A stretch of 64,000 bases of DNA, taken from the NCBI RefSeq assembly GCF_014217685.1, contig NZ_CP043653.1, forward strand, positions 3,228,419 to 3,292,418, in the 5' to 3' direction. Position 1 is the stretch's first letter, and each line of letters starts with the position of its first letter. The notes under the pieces were generated by a model that had not been told where the DNA came from, did no database searches, and was given only the letters and a program-made list of their open reading frames with translations. Positions 32,114 through 40,418 of this stretch are shown piece by piece. Position numbers and translations under genes: made by a program. Source of the stretch: Glaciihabitans sp. INWT7. GTDB lineage: Bacteria > Actinomycetota > Actinomycetes > Actinomycetales > Microbacteriaceae.

Positions 32114-33445
32114 CTAAGCCAATACGTCGATGGATGAAGTGGAGTGGATGCCGACCCGCTCGGCCACGGCGTCGTCGGCGACGATCCCGACGGGCACGAC
32201 ATAGGCACGCTCCTGTCGAGGGGCGGTGTCGCCGCGCCGATCGCCCGCATCGCTCGGCTGGTTCTGCGACGACAGGTCGAGGTTCGCCCCGACTCCGGCC
32301 GCACCGAGGTCTTTGCGCAGGTCGGGGAGGATGGCGCGGATCGCGTCCCGCCCCAGGTCGGTCGGCGCGAAGAGCTCGACCCGGATGCCGTCCGGGCTCA
32401 CGTGCGCCTGCACCGTCACCGGACCGAGCGCATCCGGCGTGACGCTGAGGGTCATCGTGTGGGAGCCGGGTCCGGCGGTGGCGAGAGTGAAGATCGGTCG
32501 GGCGAGCTGCGCCGTGAATGGGGTGTTCTGTGCGGGCGCGGGGGCTGCCGCGGGAGTCGGTGCGACGACGGCGTCGAGCCGCGGGGCGGTCGCGATGGGC
32601 GCGATCGACACCGGCGTCGAAGCATCCATGGTCGGTGCCGGCTTGGTGCGGGTCTCCGAGACGGCGGATGCGACAGGGGTCGATGCCGTCGGGACCAGGG
32701 CGGCCGTGAGCGGGGCCGGAGTCCCGACTGCGGCCGACAGTGAGGGTGCCGTCGATGTTGCGGGTAGCGGAGCCGCGGCGACCGCAGTCGGCGCGGCGGA
32801 GGATGCCGACGGAGTGTAGGTGGGGACATCCGCCGCCGGACTTGCTGCACGGGCCGCGAGAGCGACGGCCGGCGAGCGGGGAGCGACGCCGGCTGCGCCG
32901 GAAACAGTCTCAGAGGCGGAGACTGTCGCCGACAGCGGACTCACGGCGACCGATGTCGGCGCGGCGGATGGTGCCGACGGCGTGGTGGCCGAGGCATCCG
33001 TCCCCGAAACCGCGATGGGCAGCGGAGTGGGGGTCGGCACGAGAAACGCTAACGCGTTCGGCACCGGCTGGTCCGCCGTGGGTGACGTCGTGTCAGCTGC
33101 CTCCTTCGCGGCGTCCTTTGCCGGAGAGGCCGGACTTGCGGGAGAGGCCGGACTTGCGGGAGAGGGCGACGAGGCCGGTCCCTGGATCACCGCAGCGACG
33201 GCCGCGAGCGAATCCGGCGAGGACGGCGAGGGGGTGACCGCAGGTGCCGCCAAGACTGCAGGAGAAGGCGACGACGCGGAGCCTGCCGTCGCGTCACCGC
33301 TATCGGCGGACGCCTGTGCGGCGGTCGTGGCATCCGCCATCGCGGCACCGAAACCGGCGCCGGAGTCTGTGGCAGAGGACGTGCCGCTCGAGGTGGATGC
33401 CGCGGCAGCCGCGGTCGGTGCGGAGGAAAGTGCGACGGGGGTCAT
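32114..33445 (-). CDS. fliK: Flagellar hook-length control protein FliK
   Basis: 443 residues, strongly Ala/Ser/Pro/Thr-rich, as expected of a secreted molecular ruler. The folded C-terminal domain lies at about 325-400 (TMTLSVTPDALGPVTVQAHVSPDGIRVELFAPTDL, DAIRAILPDLRKDLGAAGVGANLDLS, in parts). The N-terminal half includes the low-complexity run SPASPASPASPASP, encoded by an 18-bp tandem repeat near 33123-33158. Assignment rests on the C-terminal domain and the fliJ-fliK-flgD order. The ATG overlaps the fliJ stop (ATGA). Confidence 0.88.
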   Translation of the reverse strand: MTPVALSSAPTAAAAASTSSGTSSATDSGAGFGAAMADATTAAQASADSGDATAGSASSPSPAVLAAPAVTPSPSSPDSLAAVAAVIQGPASSPSPASPASPASPASPAKDAAKEAADTTSPTADQPVPNALAFLVPTPTPLPIAVSGTDASATTPSAPSAAPTSVAVSPLSATVSASETVSGAAGVAPRSPAVALAARAASPAADVPTYTPSASSAAPTAVAAAPLPATSTAPSLSAAVGTPAPLTAALVPTASTPVASAVSETRTKPAPTMDASTPVSIAPIATAPRLDAVVAPTPAAAPAPAQNTPFTAQLARPIFTLATAGPGSHTMTLSVTPDALGPVTVQAHVSPDGIRVELFAPTDLGRDAIRAILPDLRKDLGAAGVGANLDLSSQNQPSDAGDRRGDTAPRQERAYVVPVGIVADDAVAERVGIHSTSSIDVLA

Positions 33446-33876
33446 CCGGCGTCCACCTCCCGGGTGCGGTGCCAGCTGGTGGACGAGATCTCATCGAGCA
33501 CGGCCTGCTCGGCGACGAGCATGCCGCCCGCCACAGCGTCATCGAACCGCACCTCGAGCTTCTCGAGCCCGATGGACCGTGCGCGGGCGGCCGTGAAGGC
33601 GATGTTCGCGGCATCGAGGGAGGCGCGGTGGTCGCAGTCGAGCGCCTGGAGTTCGGCGAGCATGCTGCGGGAGGCGGCGCGGGATGCCGCGACCGCGTAG
33701 AGCACGGCGGCGCTGGTGGCCTCGCTGGAGGTCGCGCCGAGAGTGGATCGGGCCCGTCGCTGGCGCGCGGTGCCTTCCGCGACCCTCGCGTTCGCCGCGG
33801 AGAGGTCGATCGCGGCCTGGTCCTGTTGCACGTGGCGCAGCCGGAGGAGTCCGGCGAGCGGGAATGAGCGAGCCAT
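33442..33876 (-). CDS. fliJ: Flagellar export chaperone/stalk protein FliJ
   Basis: 144 residues from the ATG at 33876 (MARSFPLAGLLRLRHVQQDQAA), which overlaps the fliI stop (TGATG). Almost entirely helical with heptad-like patterning, matching the FliJ coiled coil that sits in the FliI ring as the stalk does in F1-ATPase. Sequence similarity in this family is low, so position and structure carry the call. Confidence 0.85.
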   Translation of the reverse strand: MARSFPLAGLLRLRHVQQDQAAIDLSAANARVAEGTARQRRARSTLGATSSEATSAAVLYAVAASRAASRSMLAELQALDCDHRASLDAANIAFTAARARSIGLEKLEVRFDDAVAGGMLVAEQAVLDEISSTSWHRTREVDAG

Positions 33877-35219
33877 CAGTTGCCTTCCAGGGTTCTGACG
33901 AGCGAGGTGAGCTGGGCCCACGCGTCGTCGCTGGTCGACTGCTGGCTGATCCTCTGCTGGAGAAACGCGTTGATCGACGATTCGTGGTCGACGGCGGCGT
34001 CGACGAGGGGGTTCGCGCCGCGCTGATAGGCGCCGACGTCGAGGAGGTCCTGGGCCGCGCGACGGGCCGCGAGCGTCTTGCGGAGCACCTGGGCCGACTG
34101 CGTCTGCTCAGGAGAGATCACCCGCGTGGCGACCCGGGAGATCGAGCCGAGCACGTCGATGGAGGGGAAGTGTCCGGCCACCGCGAGCTTGCGATCGAGC
34201 ACGACGTGACCGTCGAGGAAGGATCGTGCAGCGTCCGCTATCGGCTCGTTGTGATCGTCGCCATCCACCAGCACGGTGTAGATGCCGGTGACGGATCCGA
34301 TCTCCGCTGTCCCGGCTCGCTCGAGCAGCTGCGCGAGCAGGGAGAAGGTCGACGGCGGATAGCCGCGGGTCGCCGGCGGTTCGCCGACGGAGAGTCCGAT
34401 CTCGCGCTGGGCCATGGCCACGCGGGTGAGGGAGTCCATCATGAGCATGACATCCGCGCCCTGGTCCCGAAACGATTCCGCGATGCGGGTGGCCATGAAC
34501 GCGGCGCGCAGGCGCATCATCGCGGGCTCGTCGGAGGTGGAGACGACAACGATCGAGCGGGCTAGGCCCTCCGCGCCGAGGTCGTCCTCGAGGAATTCGC
34601 GCACCTCACGGCCGCGCTCGCCCACCAGCGCGATCACCGAGACCTGGGCATCCGTGCCGCGGGCGATCATGGAGAGCAGCGAGGACTTGCCAACCCCGGA
34701 TCCGGCGAAGAGCCCCATGCGCTGGCCCTTGCCGATGGTCGTGAGAGTGTCGAGCACGCGCACGCCGGTCTGCAGCGCAGTGTCGATGCGCGCGCGGTGC
34801 ATCGCCGACGGGCTGTCGTTGTCGATGGAGACCAGCCGGGTGATGTCGAGCGGCCCCTTGCCGTCGATGGGCCGGCCGAGGCCGTCGATCACGCGACCGA
34901 AGAGGCCGTTGCCGGTCGGCACGAGCACCGGGAGTCCCCGGGAGCGGGCCGGGGCACCGGCATTGACGCCGGTGAGGCGGCTCAGCGGCATGCACCGGAT
35001 ACCCGAGGGCGTCGTGGCGATCACCTCGGCGTCGAGGAAGCCGGTGCCGCCGTCGGCGACACTGTCACCGACGCGCACGAGGTCGCCGATGGCGCAGTCC
35101 AGGCCGCTGATCTCCAGGCCGAGACCCACGATGGAGGAGACGACGCCCACTCGTTCGGGCCGGGCGGCGGCAAGTGCCGTGCGGAAGCTGTCGGCGTTCG
35201 GTCGCCAGGTGGTGGTCAT
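33876..35219 (-). CDS. fliI: Flagellum-specific ATPase FliI
   Basis: Export ATPase, 447 residues. Walker A GLFAGSGVGKSSLLSM (about 168-183), catalytic Glu in ALVGERGREVREF, Walker B VMLMMDSLTRVAMAQREIG, and the C-terminal LDVGAYQRGANPLVDAAV typical of flagellar/type III ATPases. The N-terminal beta barrel is present. It follows fliH with a 4-bp overlap and precedes fliJ. Confidence 0.97.
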   Translation of the reverse strand: MTTTWRPNADSFRTALAAARPERVGVVSSIVGLGLEISGLDCAIGDLVRVGDSVADGGTGFLDAEVIATTPSGIRCMPLSRLTGVNAGAPARSRGLPVLVPTGNGLFGRVIDGLGRPIDGKGPLDITRLVSIDNDSPSAMHRARIDTALQTGVRVLDTLTTIGKGQRMGLFAGSGVGKSSLLSMIARGTDAQVSVIALVGERGREVREFLEDDLGAEGLARSIVVVSTSDEPAMMRLRAAFMATRIAESFRDQGADVMLMMDSLTRVAMAQREIGLSVGEPPATRGYPPSTFSLLAQLLERAGTAEIGSVTGIYTVLVDGDDHNEPIADAARSFLDGHVVLDRKLAVAGHFPSIDVLGSISRVATRVISPEQTQSAQVLRKTLAARRAAQDLLDVGAYQRGANPLVDAAVDHESSINAFLQQRISQQSTSDDAWAQLTSLVRTLEGN

Positions 35220-35821
35220 GAGACCTCCCCGAGCATGGCCGCGCGAGCGCGGAGCACCGCGGTTGCGATGCGGGCATCGACGTAACCGAGCGGGAGCTCG
35301 GCGATGGCGTCGCCGCGGGCCATCGAGGCATCCGCGGTGAAGGAGACGCCAGAGGCGACCCGCACAGCCTCGTCGAGCACACCGAGGTCGAGCGGATTCA
35401 TGCGGATGGTCGTGATGGCCGCGGGATCGACCACGGCGAGCGCGCGGGTGAGTGCCGCCTTCGCGGACCGTTCTCCGGCGGCGAGTTCGACGCCGATGAT
35501 CGTCTCGGCGAGGTCGAGGGCGGAGGCCGCGATCGCGTCCTGCGCGTCGGACACCACCGGCAGCAGCCGGCTGTCGAGCGCCTGCGCCGCGGCGGTGAGC
35601 ACCGCGATCGCCCGGTCGGTGCGAGCGGCGTCGTGCAGCAGTGCGGCGCGATGTTCCGCGTCGAGGGCGGCCCGTTGCCCGGCGAGCTCTGCACCCGCGG
35701 CGCGCAGCCCGGCCGCGTACCCGGCCGCGTGCCCGGCGGCGCGATTGTCGGCATCCGCCCTGTCCTGCTCCGGAGTGGCCGGCAGCGCCGGAAAGGTCAT
35801 GGGAAAGAAGTCAAGCGACAT
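35216..35821 (-). CDS. fliH: Flagellar assembly protein FliH
   Basis: 201 residues: a Pro/Ala-rich start, a central coiled coil with GxxxG-type repeats (AGHAAGYAAGLRAAGAELAGQ, about 29-49, in parts) and a C-terminal peripheral-stalk domain (LDLAETIIGVELAAG, VRVASGVSFTADASMARGDAIAELPLGYVDARI). It regulates FliI. It overlaps the fliG 3' end by 11 bp. The GxxxG helix pattern is a hallmark of FliH. Confidence 0.9.
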   Translation of the reverse strand: MSLDFFPMTFPALPATPEQDRADADNRAAGHAAGYAAGLRAAGAELAGQRAALDAEHRAALLHDAARTDRAIAVLTAAAQALDSRLLPVVSDAQDAIAASALDLAETIIGVELAAGERSAKAALTRALAVVDPAAITTIRMNPLDLGVLDEAVRVASGVSFTADASMARGDAIAELPLGYVDARIATAVLRARAAMLGEVS

Positions 35822-36830
35822 ATTCCTCTTCCTCTCCGCGCTGGAGGGTGATGATGCCTTCGGCCTCGAGGTTGCGGATCGCGCGAACCACTTCGGCGCG
35901 GGCCTCTTCGACCTGGGTCATCTTCACCGGGCCGAGGGAGGCGATCTCGTCTTCGAGGATCTCGCGGTTGCGCTCGGAGATGTTGGCGCGGATGACCTCG
36001 ATGAGTGCCTCGTCGGAGCCCTTCATCGCCACGGCGAGAATGCTCGAGTCGATACCGCGCAGCACCTGCTGCACATCCTTCCGATCGAACTTCACGAGGT
36101 CGGCGAAGGTGAGCATGCGCGAACGCACCTCTTCCGCGAGGGTCGGGTCGAGCCCGTCGAGCCCGTCGAGTACGGAGCGTTCGGTCGAGACATCCGCACG
36201 GTTGATCAGGTCGACAACGGCCTGCACACCGCCGACGATCTCGACGGTGTCCCGCGCGGTGACGACAGCGCTCGCGCGCACCTTGAGGGTGTCGGCGACC
36301 ACCCGCACGGCTTCCGGGGTGGCGGTGCCCATCGTGGCGATGGCCTTGGCGACGTCGGTACGGAGCCCGTCGTCGAGAGCGGCGAACACCGGGGAGGCGT
36401 GGTCGGGGCGCAGGTGCGCGAGCACGAGCGCGACGGTCTGCGGCAGTTCGCCGTCGAGCAGGGTGAGCAGCTGCCCGGTCTCGGCGGTGTCGAGGAATTC
36501 GAAGGCCTTGCCCGCCATCGACGAGGCGACTCGGTTCATCACACCGGCGGCCTTCTCGGCCCCGAAGGATGCCTCGAGCAGGCCCGCTGCGAACTCGCGC
36601 CCCCCGTGGGACTTGCGTCCGCCCTTCGTGGCGAGCTCGTGGAACTCGAGGATGGTGCGTTCGGAGACGATGGTGTCGACCCGACGCAACCGGATGATCT
36701 CGGCCGCGATCTCCTCCGCCTCGGTCTCATTGAACTGCTTCATGACCGCAGCGGCACGCGCCTGGTCCATGTTCATGAGCACGACGGCGACCTTCTGCGT
36801 GCCCGAGAGGGTCAGGACTGGTTCGTTCAT
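35811..36830 (-). CDS. fliG: Flagellar motor switch protein FliG
   Basis: 339 residues with the N-terminal FliF-binding domain (LSGTQKVAVVLMNMDQARAAAVMKQ), middle domain (LAHLRPDHASPVFAALDD, the E-H-P-Q-equivalent region) and C-terminal domain with the charged torque helix (DVQQVLRGIDSSILAVAMKG, ISERNREILEDEIASLGPVKMTQVE). Complete length. It overlaps fliF and fliH, in the same operon. Confidence 0.96.
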   Translation of the reverse strand: MNEPVLTLSGTQKVAVVLMNMDQARAAAVMKQFNETEAEEIAAEIIRLRRVDTIVSERTILEFHELATKGGRKSHGGREFAAGLLEASFGAEKAAGVMNRVASSMAGKAFEFLDTAETGQLLTLLDGELPQTVALVLAHLRPDHASPVFAALDDGLRTDVAKAIATMGTATPEAVRVVADTLKVRASAVVTARDTVEIVGGVQAVVDLINRADVSTERSVLDGLDGLDPTLAEEVRSRMLTFADLVKFDRKDVQQVLRGIDSSILAVAMKGSDEALIEVIRANISERNREILEDEIASLGPVKMTQVEEARAEVVRAIRNLEAEGIITLQRGEEEEYVA

Positions 36831-38473
36831 GCCGGCTGCCGGTCTTCCATCAGGCCGCGAAGGATCTCGGCCGTGCGCTCCGGGTCCTTGCCGGCGAGGG
36901 CGTCGATCTCGGCGCGCTTGCGCTCGGTATCCCCCGGCTCGATGAGGGGAACCTGCGTGTAGGTGAGGGCGGCCGGCGGCTCGGTCGCGGTGAGCGCGAT
37001 CGGGCGCGTCTGGTCGCTCATCATGGCGCGGAGCTCGGCGAGCTCGGTCATCTCCTGCAGCTCGCGATCCTCCTGGCTGCGGCTCTTGAACCGGCGGGAG
37101 ATGAGGAAGAGGGCGATGATGATGGGCAGCGCGATGGCCAGGGCAGTGACGGCCGTGCGGATGAGACCGGCCGTGCGGTCGGCACTCGCAGCGGCATCGG
37201 CGGCGGCGAGCGCCTTCGTCGCGGCGGCGGCTCCCGCGGTGTTGAAGGACACCAGTTCGATCGCCACCGAGTCTCCGCGCGTCGTGTCGATGCCGGCGGC
37301 TGCATTGACGAGCGAGATCAGGTTGGCCTTGTTGATGCCCGGGATCGCCTTGTTCACTGCCACGGAGACGGTCTGGCGGGTGATCGACCCCGCCGGGATG
37401 GTGGTCTGTTCGGTGACCTTGTTGATCGCGTTGTTCTTCGTGATCGAGGTCGCGCCGGTGGTGCCGGTCGTTCCGGTCGTGGTGCCGGTGGTCGGAGCCG
37501 TCGTGGAGGTGCCGCTCGGCACGGCGATGTTGTCCGGCCCGAGAATTCCGGCCGCTCCGTTCACTCCGCTGCCCGAGCCGGTGCCGGTGCCGTCGTTCTG
37601 AGCCGACTCGCTGAGGGCCGGTGCGCCATCCGGGGTCGAGAACGTCTCGGCGGTGCGCTGGCCGGAGTTCTGGCTCACATCGGCCGCGACGACGACGGTG
37701 GCGTTGCCCGGTCCGACGACCTTGTCGAGCATCGCCTGCACCGAACCGCGCACGCGATCTTCGTAGTCCGAAGCCTGCTTCGAGCCGCTGCCGGCGACAT
37801 CCACTCCCGCGGCGGAGAGCACGAGACCCTGGGCGTCGACGACCGAGACATCGCTGGTCTTCATGCCGTCGATGGAAGAGGAGGTGAGGTGCACGATCGC
37901 CTGCACCTGGTTGTCGTTGAGGGTCACGCCGTTGTCGGTCGCAATGAAGACGGATGCCGTCGGGTCGGTCTTCTCCGACACGAAGACGGTGTCCTTGGGG
38001 ATCGCCAGCTGCACGGAGGCGGTCTTCACGCCCTTCATCGCTTCGATCGTGTTGGCGAGCTCGCCCTCGATCGCGCGCTTGTAGGTGACGTTCTGCTGGA
38101 ATTCGGATGCCGTCACGCCCATCTTGTCGAGCAGCGAGTAGCCGCCCGTCGATGACGAGGGAAGGCCGGCCGCTGCCGCCTTGAGACGTTCCGCGTAGAC
38201 GCTCTCTTCCGGAACCATGATCGTGCCGCCGCCGCCGGTGATCTCGTACTGAACACCGTCGGTGCGCAGCTGCTCGACCAGGGTGTTCGCATCGGTGCCG
38301 CTGAGGCCCGAGAAGAGCGGGCTCAGCTGGGGGCGGGTGACCCAGAACGAGAGGGCGGCGATTCCGAGCACGAGCACGGCGACACCGATGATCGCGACGG
38401 TGCGCTGCGCGATAGTGAACTCGCGGATGGTGTGGGTGAGTCGGCGGAGCACCGAACTGAGCGGAGCGGGCAT
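36827..38473 (-). CDS. fliF: Flagellar MS-ring protein FliF
   Basis: 548 residues with two membrane helices (TVAIIGVAVLVLGIAALSFW near 28-47 and TAVTALAIALPIIIALFLI near 440). Between them lie the ring-building motifs (LFSGLSGTDANTLVEQL, NVTYKRAIEGELANTIEAMKGVKTASVQLAIPK). The C-terminal FliG-binding tail is RKRAEIDALAGKDPERTAEILRGL. A Thr/Gly-rich insert (about 325-350) is low complexity. First base platform of the flagellum. The start overlaps the fliE stop by one base. Confidence 0.96.
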   Translation of the reverse strand: MPAPLSSVLRRLTHTIREFTIAQRTVAIIGVAVLVLGIAALSFWVTRPQLSPLFSGLSGTDANTLVEQLRTDGVQYEITGGGGTIMVPEESVYAERLKAAAAGLPSSSTGGYSLLDKMGVTASEFQQNVTYKRAIEGELANTIEAMKGVKTASVQLAIPKDTVFVSEKTDPTASVFIATDNGVTLNDNQVQAIVHLTSSSIDGMKTSDVSVVDAQGLVLSAAGVDVAGSGSKQASDYEDRVRGSVQAMLDKVVGPGNATVVVAADVSQNSGQRTAETFSTPDGAPALSESAQNDGTGTGSGSGVNGAAGILGPDNIAVPSGTSTTAPTTGTTTGTTGTTGATSITKNNAINKVTEQTTIPAGSITRQTVSVAVNKAIPGINKANLISLVNAAAGIDTTRGDSVAIELVSFNTAGAAAATKALAAADAAASADRTAGLIRTAVTALAIALPIIIALFLISRRFKSRSQEDRELQEMTELAELRAMMSDQTRPIALTATEPPAALTYTQVPLIEPGDTERKRAEIDALAGKDPERTAEILRGLMEDRQPA

Positions 38474-38796
38474 CAGGCTTGCATCCTCATGATTTCGTTG
38501 AACGCGTCGACACCCTTATTGCGCACGGCGGCCACGAGCTCGAGGGTCACCTGGGCCCGGGTCGAGGCGATCGTGGCGTTGTGGATGTCGGAGAGATTGC
38601 CGGTGACCGCCTGGATCGCGAGGGAGTTGGAGGTCGACTGCAGCTGCTGCAGGTTGTCGACGGCGCCGCCGAGTTCGCTGGCGAAGCTCGTGGCGCTGGT
38701 CGCGTTGGTGCCGCTCGTCGCGGAGAGGGCACTCGTGCCGGAGACCCCGGAAACGCCGGAGACGCCAGAGACGGAGCCGATCGAGGAGAGGTCCAT
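38473..38796 (-). CDS. fliE: Flagellar hook-basal body protein FliE
   Basis: 107 residues. The C-terminal 55 residues match FliE (SNSLAIQAVTGNLSDIHNATIASTRAQVTLELVAAVRNKGVDAFNEIMRMQA, in parts). The N-terminus carries a GVSG triple repeat (residues 9-19) and a Ser/Thr/Ala-rich stretch, unusual but short. It joins the MS ring to the rod. Start and stop overlap flgC and fliF by one base each. Confidence 0.92.
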   Translation of the reverse strand: MDLSSIGSVSGVSGVSGVSGTSALSATSGTNATSATSFASELGGAVDNLQQLQSTSNSLAIQAVTGNLSDIHNATIASTRAQVTLELVAAVRNKGVDAFNEIMRMQA

Positions 38797-39188
38797 CAGG
38801 AACGACCGATCTGGAGGGCGGCCTGGTAGGTCTCCTTCGCGCGGTCGACGACCGCCGCGTTGGCCTGGTAGCCGCGCTGGGCCATGATGAGCTGGCCCAT
38901 CTGGGAGGCGAGATCGATGTCGGGGTACTTCACGTAGCCGTCCTTGTCAGCGAGGGGGTTGGCCGGCTCGTAGACGAGGCGACCGTCGGCGTTGCCGTAG
39001 GCGATGCCCTTCACGTAGGCGCCGCTGTTGCCCGCGCCCTCCTGAGCCTCGACGTAGCGCGCCTGGAAGGCTGGGCCGCTCGTCGGCTTGACCGTGTTGA
39101 TGTTGGCGAGGTTGTCGGAGACGGCGTCGAGCCATTTGCGGTGCAGGGTGAGTCCGGTGCCGGCGATACCGATCGCGTCGAAGGTCAT
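38796..39188 (-). CDS. flgC: Flagellar basal-body rod protein FlgC
   Basis: 130 residues. N-terminal rod motif AGTGLTLHRKWLDAVSDNLANINTVKP and C-terminal VKYPDIDLASQMGQLIMAQRGYQANAAVVDRAKETYQAALQIG (in parts). Full FlgC length. One-base overlaps to flgB and fliE. Confidence 0.96.
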   Translation of the reverse strand: MTFDAIGIAGTGLTLHRKWLDAVSDNLANINTVKPTSGPAFQARYVEAQEGAGNSGAYVKGIAYGNADGRLVYEPANPLADKDGYVKYPDIDLASQMGQLIMAQRGYQANAAVVDRAKETYQAALQIGRS

Positions 39189-39529
39189 CAGCTGCTCTTC
39201 AGGGCGGCGCGCATGGCCGAGAACTCGTTGCCGGCGGCCTGGGTCGCGAACTGGTACCGCAGCACGGTGTCGACGTTCGACAGCGTCTCGGTATCGAGAT
39301 TGACGTTGTTCCTGTCGATGAGGGTCGGCTCGAGCGAGCGCTTGGTCTGGGCCACCACGTGACCGTTACCGTTCGCGACGGACTTGGCGAGGGCCGCCTC
39401 GAACACGACACGCTTGGCGTGGTATCCGGGCGTGTTGACGTTCGCGATGTTGTCGGCGATGGTGCGCTGGCGCAACGCCAGGCCATCGAGCGCGCTACCG
39501 AGCGCCGCAGAGGTGACGGATTCGAGCAC
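39188..39529 (-). CDS. flgB: Flagellar basal-body rod protein FlgB
   Basis: 113 residues with the rod motif ALRQRTIADNIANVNTPGYHAK and the FlgB C-terminus TLSNVDTVLRYQFATQAAGNEFSAMRAAL. First gene of the rod/MS-ring/switch/ATPase operon (flgB to flgE), preceded by a sigma-28-like promoter about 80 bp upstream. Confidence 0.95.
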   Translation of the reverse strand: MLESVTSAALGSALDGLALRQRTIADNIANVNTPGYHAKRVVFEAALAKSVANGNGHVVAQTKRSLEPTLIDRNNVNLDTETLSNVDTVLRYQFATQAAGNEFSAMRAALKSS

Positions 39530-39607
39530 AGCGCTTCCGTTTCGTCGTCAATGTCCTGACGGCCGATCCGTGGCCTCGAGTCGGGCAATCCATGCCCTCA
39601 TCCACAG

Positions 39608-39634
39608 CTATCGGACGAGGGGGACGCTCCGTTA
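39608..39634 (-). promoter_or_regulatory. Sigma-28-like promoter of flgB operon
   Basis: TAAC (39634-39631), 15-base spacer, TCCGATAG (39615-39608) on the minus strand. Only the first base of the -10 differs from the flbD and fliC promoters. Confidence 0.75.
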
Positions 39635-39656
39635 GGCGCTGCTCCCGAAAGGGGGG

Positions 39657-39977
39657 TCAGCCCGTGACGTCGAGGTAGGCCGCGGTTCCCGACGACGCGA
39701 CACGGGCGGGGATGCTGTCGAGCGCGGCGAGATGACGGCCGGTCAGCAGCATCCGCTGTTCGAGCGCCTCGATGGCGCGCTTCTGGGCGCCGAGCAGGCT
39801 CGCCGCGCGTGACCGCAGCTCCTCGGGCAGCGTGCCGAGTTCATCGGGGAGTGTCCAGTTCGCGTGAGCCGCATGGGTTAACGCTCCGCCGGACGCATTG
39901 AGGTCGTTCTCCATCGTGGCGAGCACGTCGACCCAGCCGTCGTGCCGCGCGCGGTGCGCCGCATCCGGTCGATGCAT
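39657..39977 (-). CDS. FliT-like small helical protein after fliS
   Basis: 106 residues from the ATG at 39977 (MHRPDAAHRARHDGWVDVLATMENDLNAS), starting 7 bp after the fliS stop. It is helical, with a patterned C-terminal helix (LRSRAASLLGAQKRAIEALEQRMLLTGRHLAAL). Size, helical content and the fliD-fliS-X order fit FliT, the FliD chaperone, but similarity is too weak to be certain. The open frame extends upstream over fliS without meaning. Confidence 0.5.
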   Translation of the reverse strand: MHRPDAAHRARHDGWVDVLATMENDLNASGGALTHAAHANWTLPDELGTLPEELRSRAASLLGAQKRAIEALEQRMLLTGRHLAALDSIPARVASSGTAAYLDVTG

Positions 39978-39984
39978 GCCGAAC

Positions 39985-40413
39985 TCAGGCAACGCCGAGC
40001 TCCCGCGACTCGCCGCGTGAGGCGGGCTCCGGCACGGCGAGCTGGCTCGCGGCCTCGTGCCACGCCTCGCGCAGCGGGGAGAGCAGTTCGATGCTCTCGC
40101 GGATGGATGCCCCGTCCCGGCGCACATTCGCGAGCACCAGGAGGTTGCGGCAGTAGTTGTAGAGAGCGAGGAGTCCCTCGCCGCCATCCCACAGCTCCAC
40201 CTTGAGCGAGGAGGTGAGTTCGGCGACGATGGCCTGCGCGTGCAACAGGTTGGAGGAGGCCACCGCCCAGTTCTGCTCGCCATGCGCGATCGACGCGCGG
40301 TCGAGGTCGAGCAGCAGTCGGTCGTACAGCATGGTGAGCAGTCGTACGGGCGAGGCCGAGAGGATCGCGTCGTTCGTGTACTGCGAGCGCTGGGCGCTGA
40401 GTGTCATCGTCAT
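39985..40413 (-). CDS. fliS: Flagellin chaperone FliS
   Basis: 142 residues. The family start QRSQYTNDAILSASPVRLLTMLYDRLLLDLDRASIA is followed by WDGGEGLLALYNYCRNLLVLANVRRD. It holds flagellin unfolded before export. It lies 5 bp after fliD in the same direction. The C-terminal 30 residues (HEAASQLAVPEPASRGES) are longer than in enteric FliS. Confidence 0.94.
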   Translation of the reverse strand: MTMTLSAQRSQYTNDAILSASPVRLLTMLYDRLLLDLDRASIAHGEQNWAVASSNLLHAQAIVAELTSSLKVELWDGGEGLLALYNYCRNLLVLANVRRDGASIRESIELLSPLREAWHEAASQLAVPEPASRGESRELGVA

Positions 40414-40418
40414 GATGC

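Noticed and set aside
32226-33596. Open frames opposite fliK with Ala/Glu/Gly repeats
   Set aside because: Low-complexity mirror of the Ala/Ser/Pro-rich FliK coding sequence.
39657-40283. 208-codon frame covering the FliT-like gene and fliS
   Set aside because: The upstream half is out of frame with fliS; only the part from ATG 39977 is plausible.
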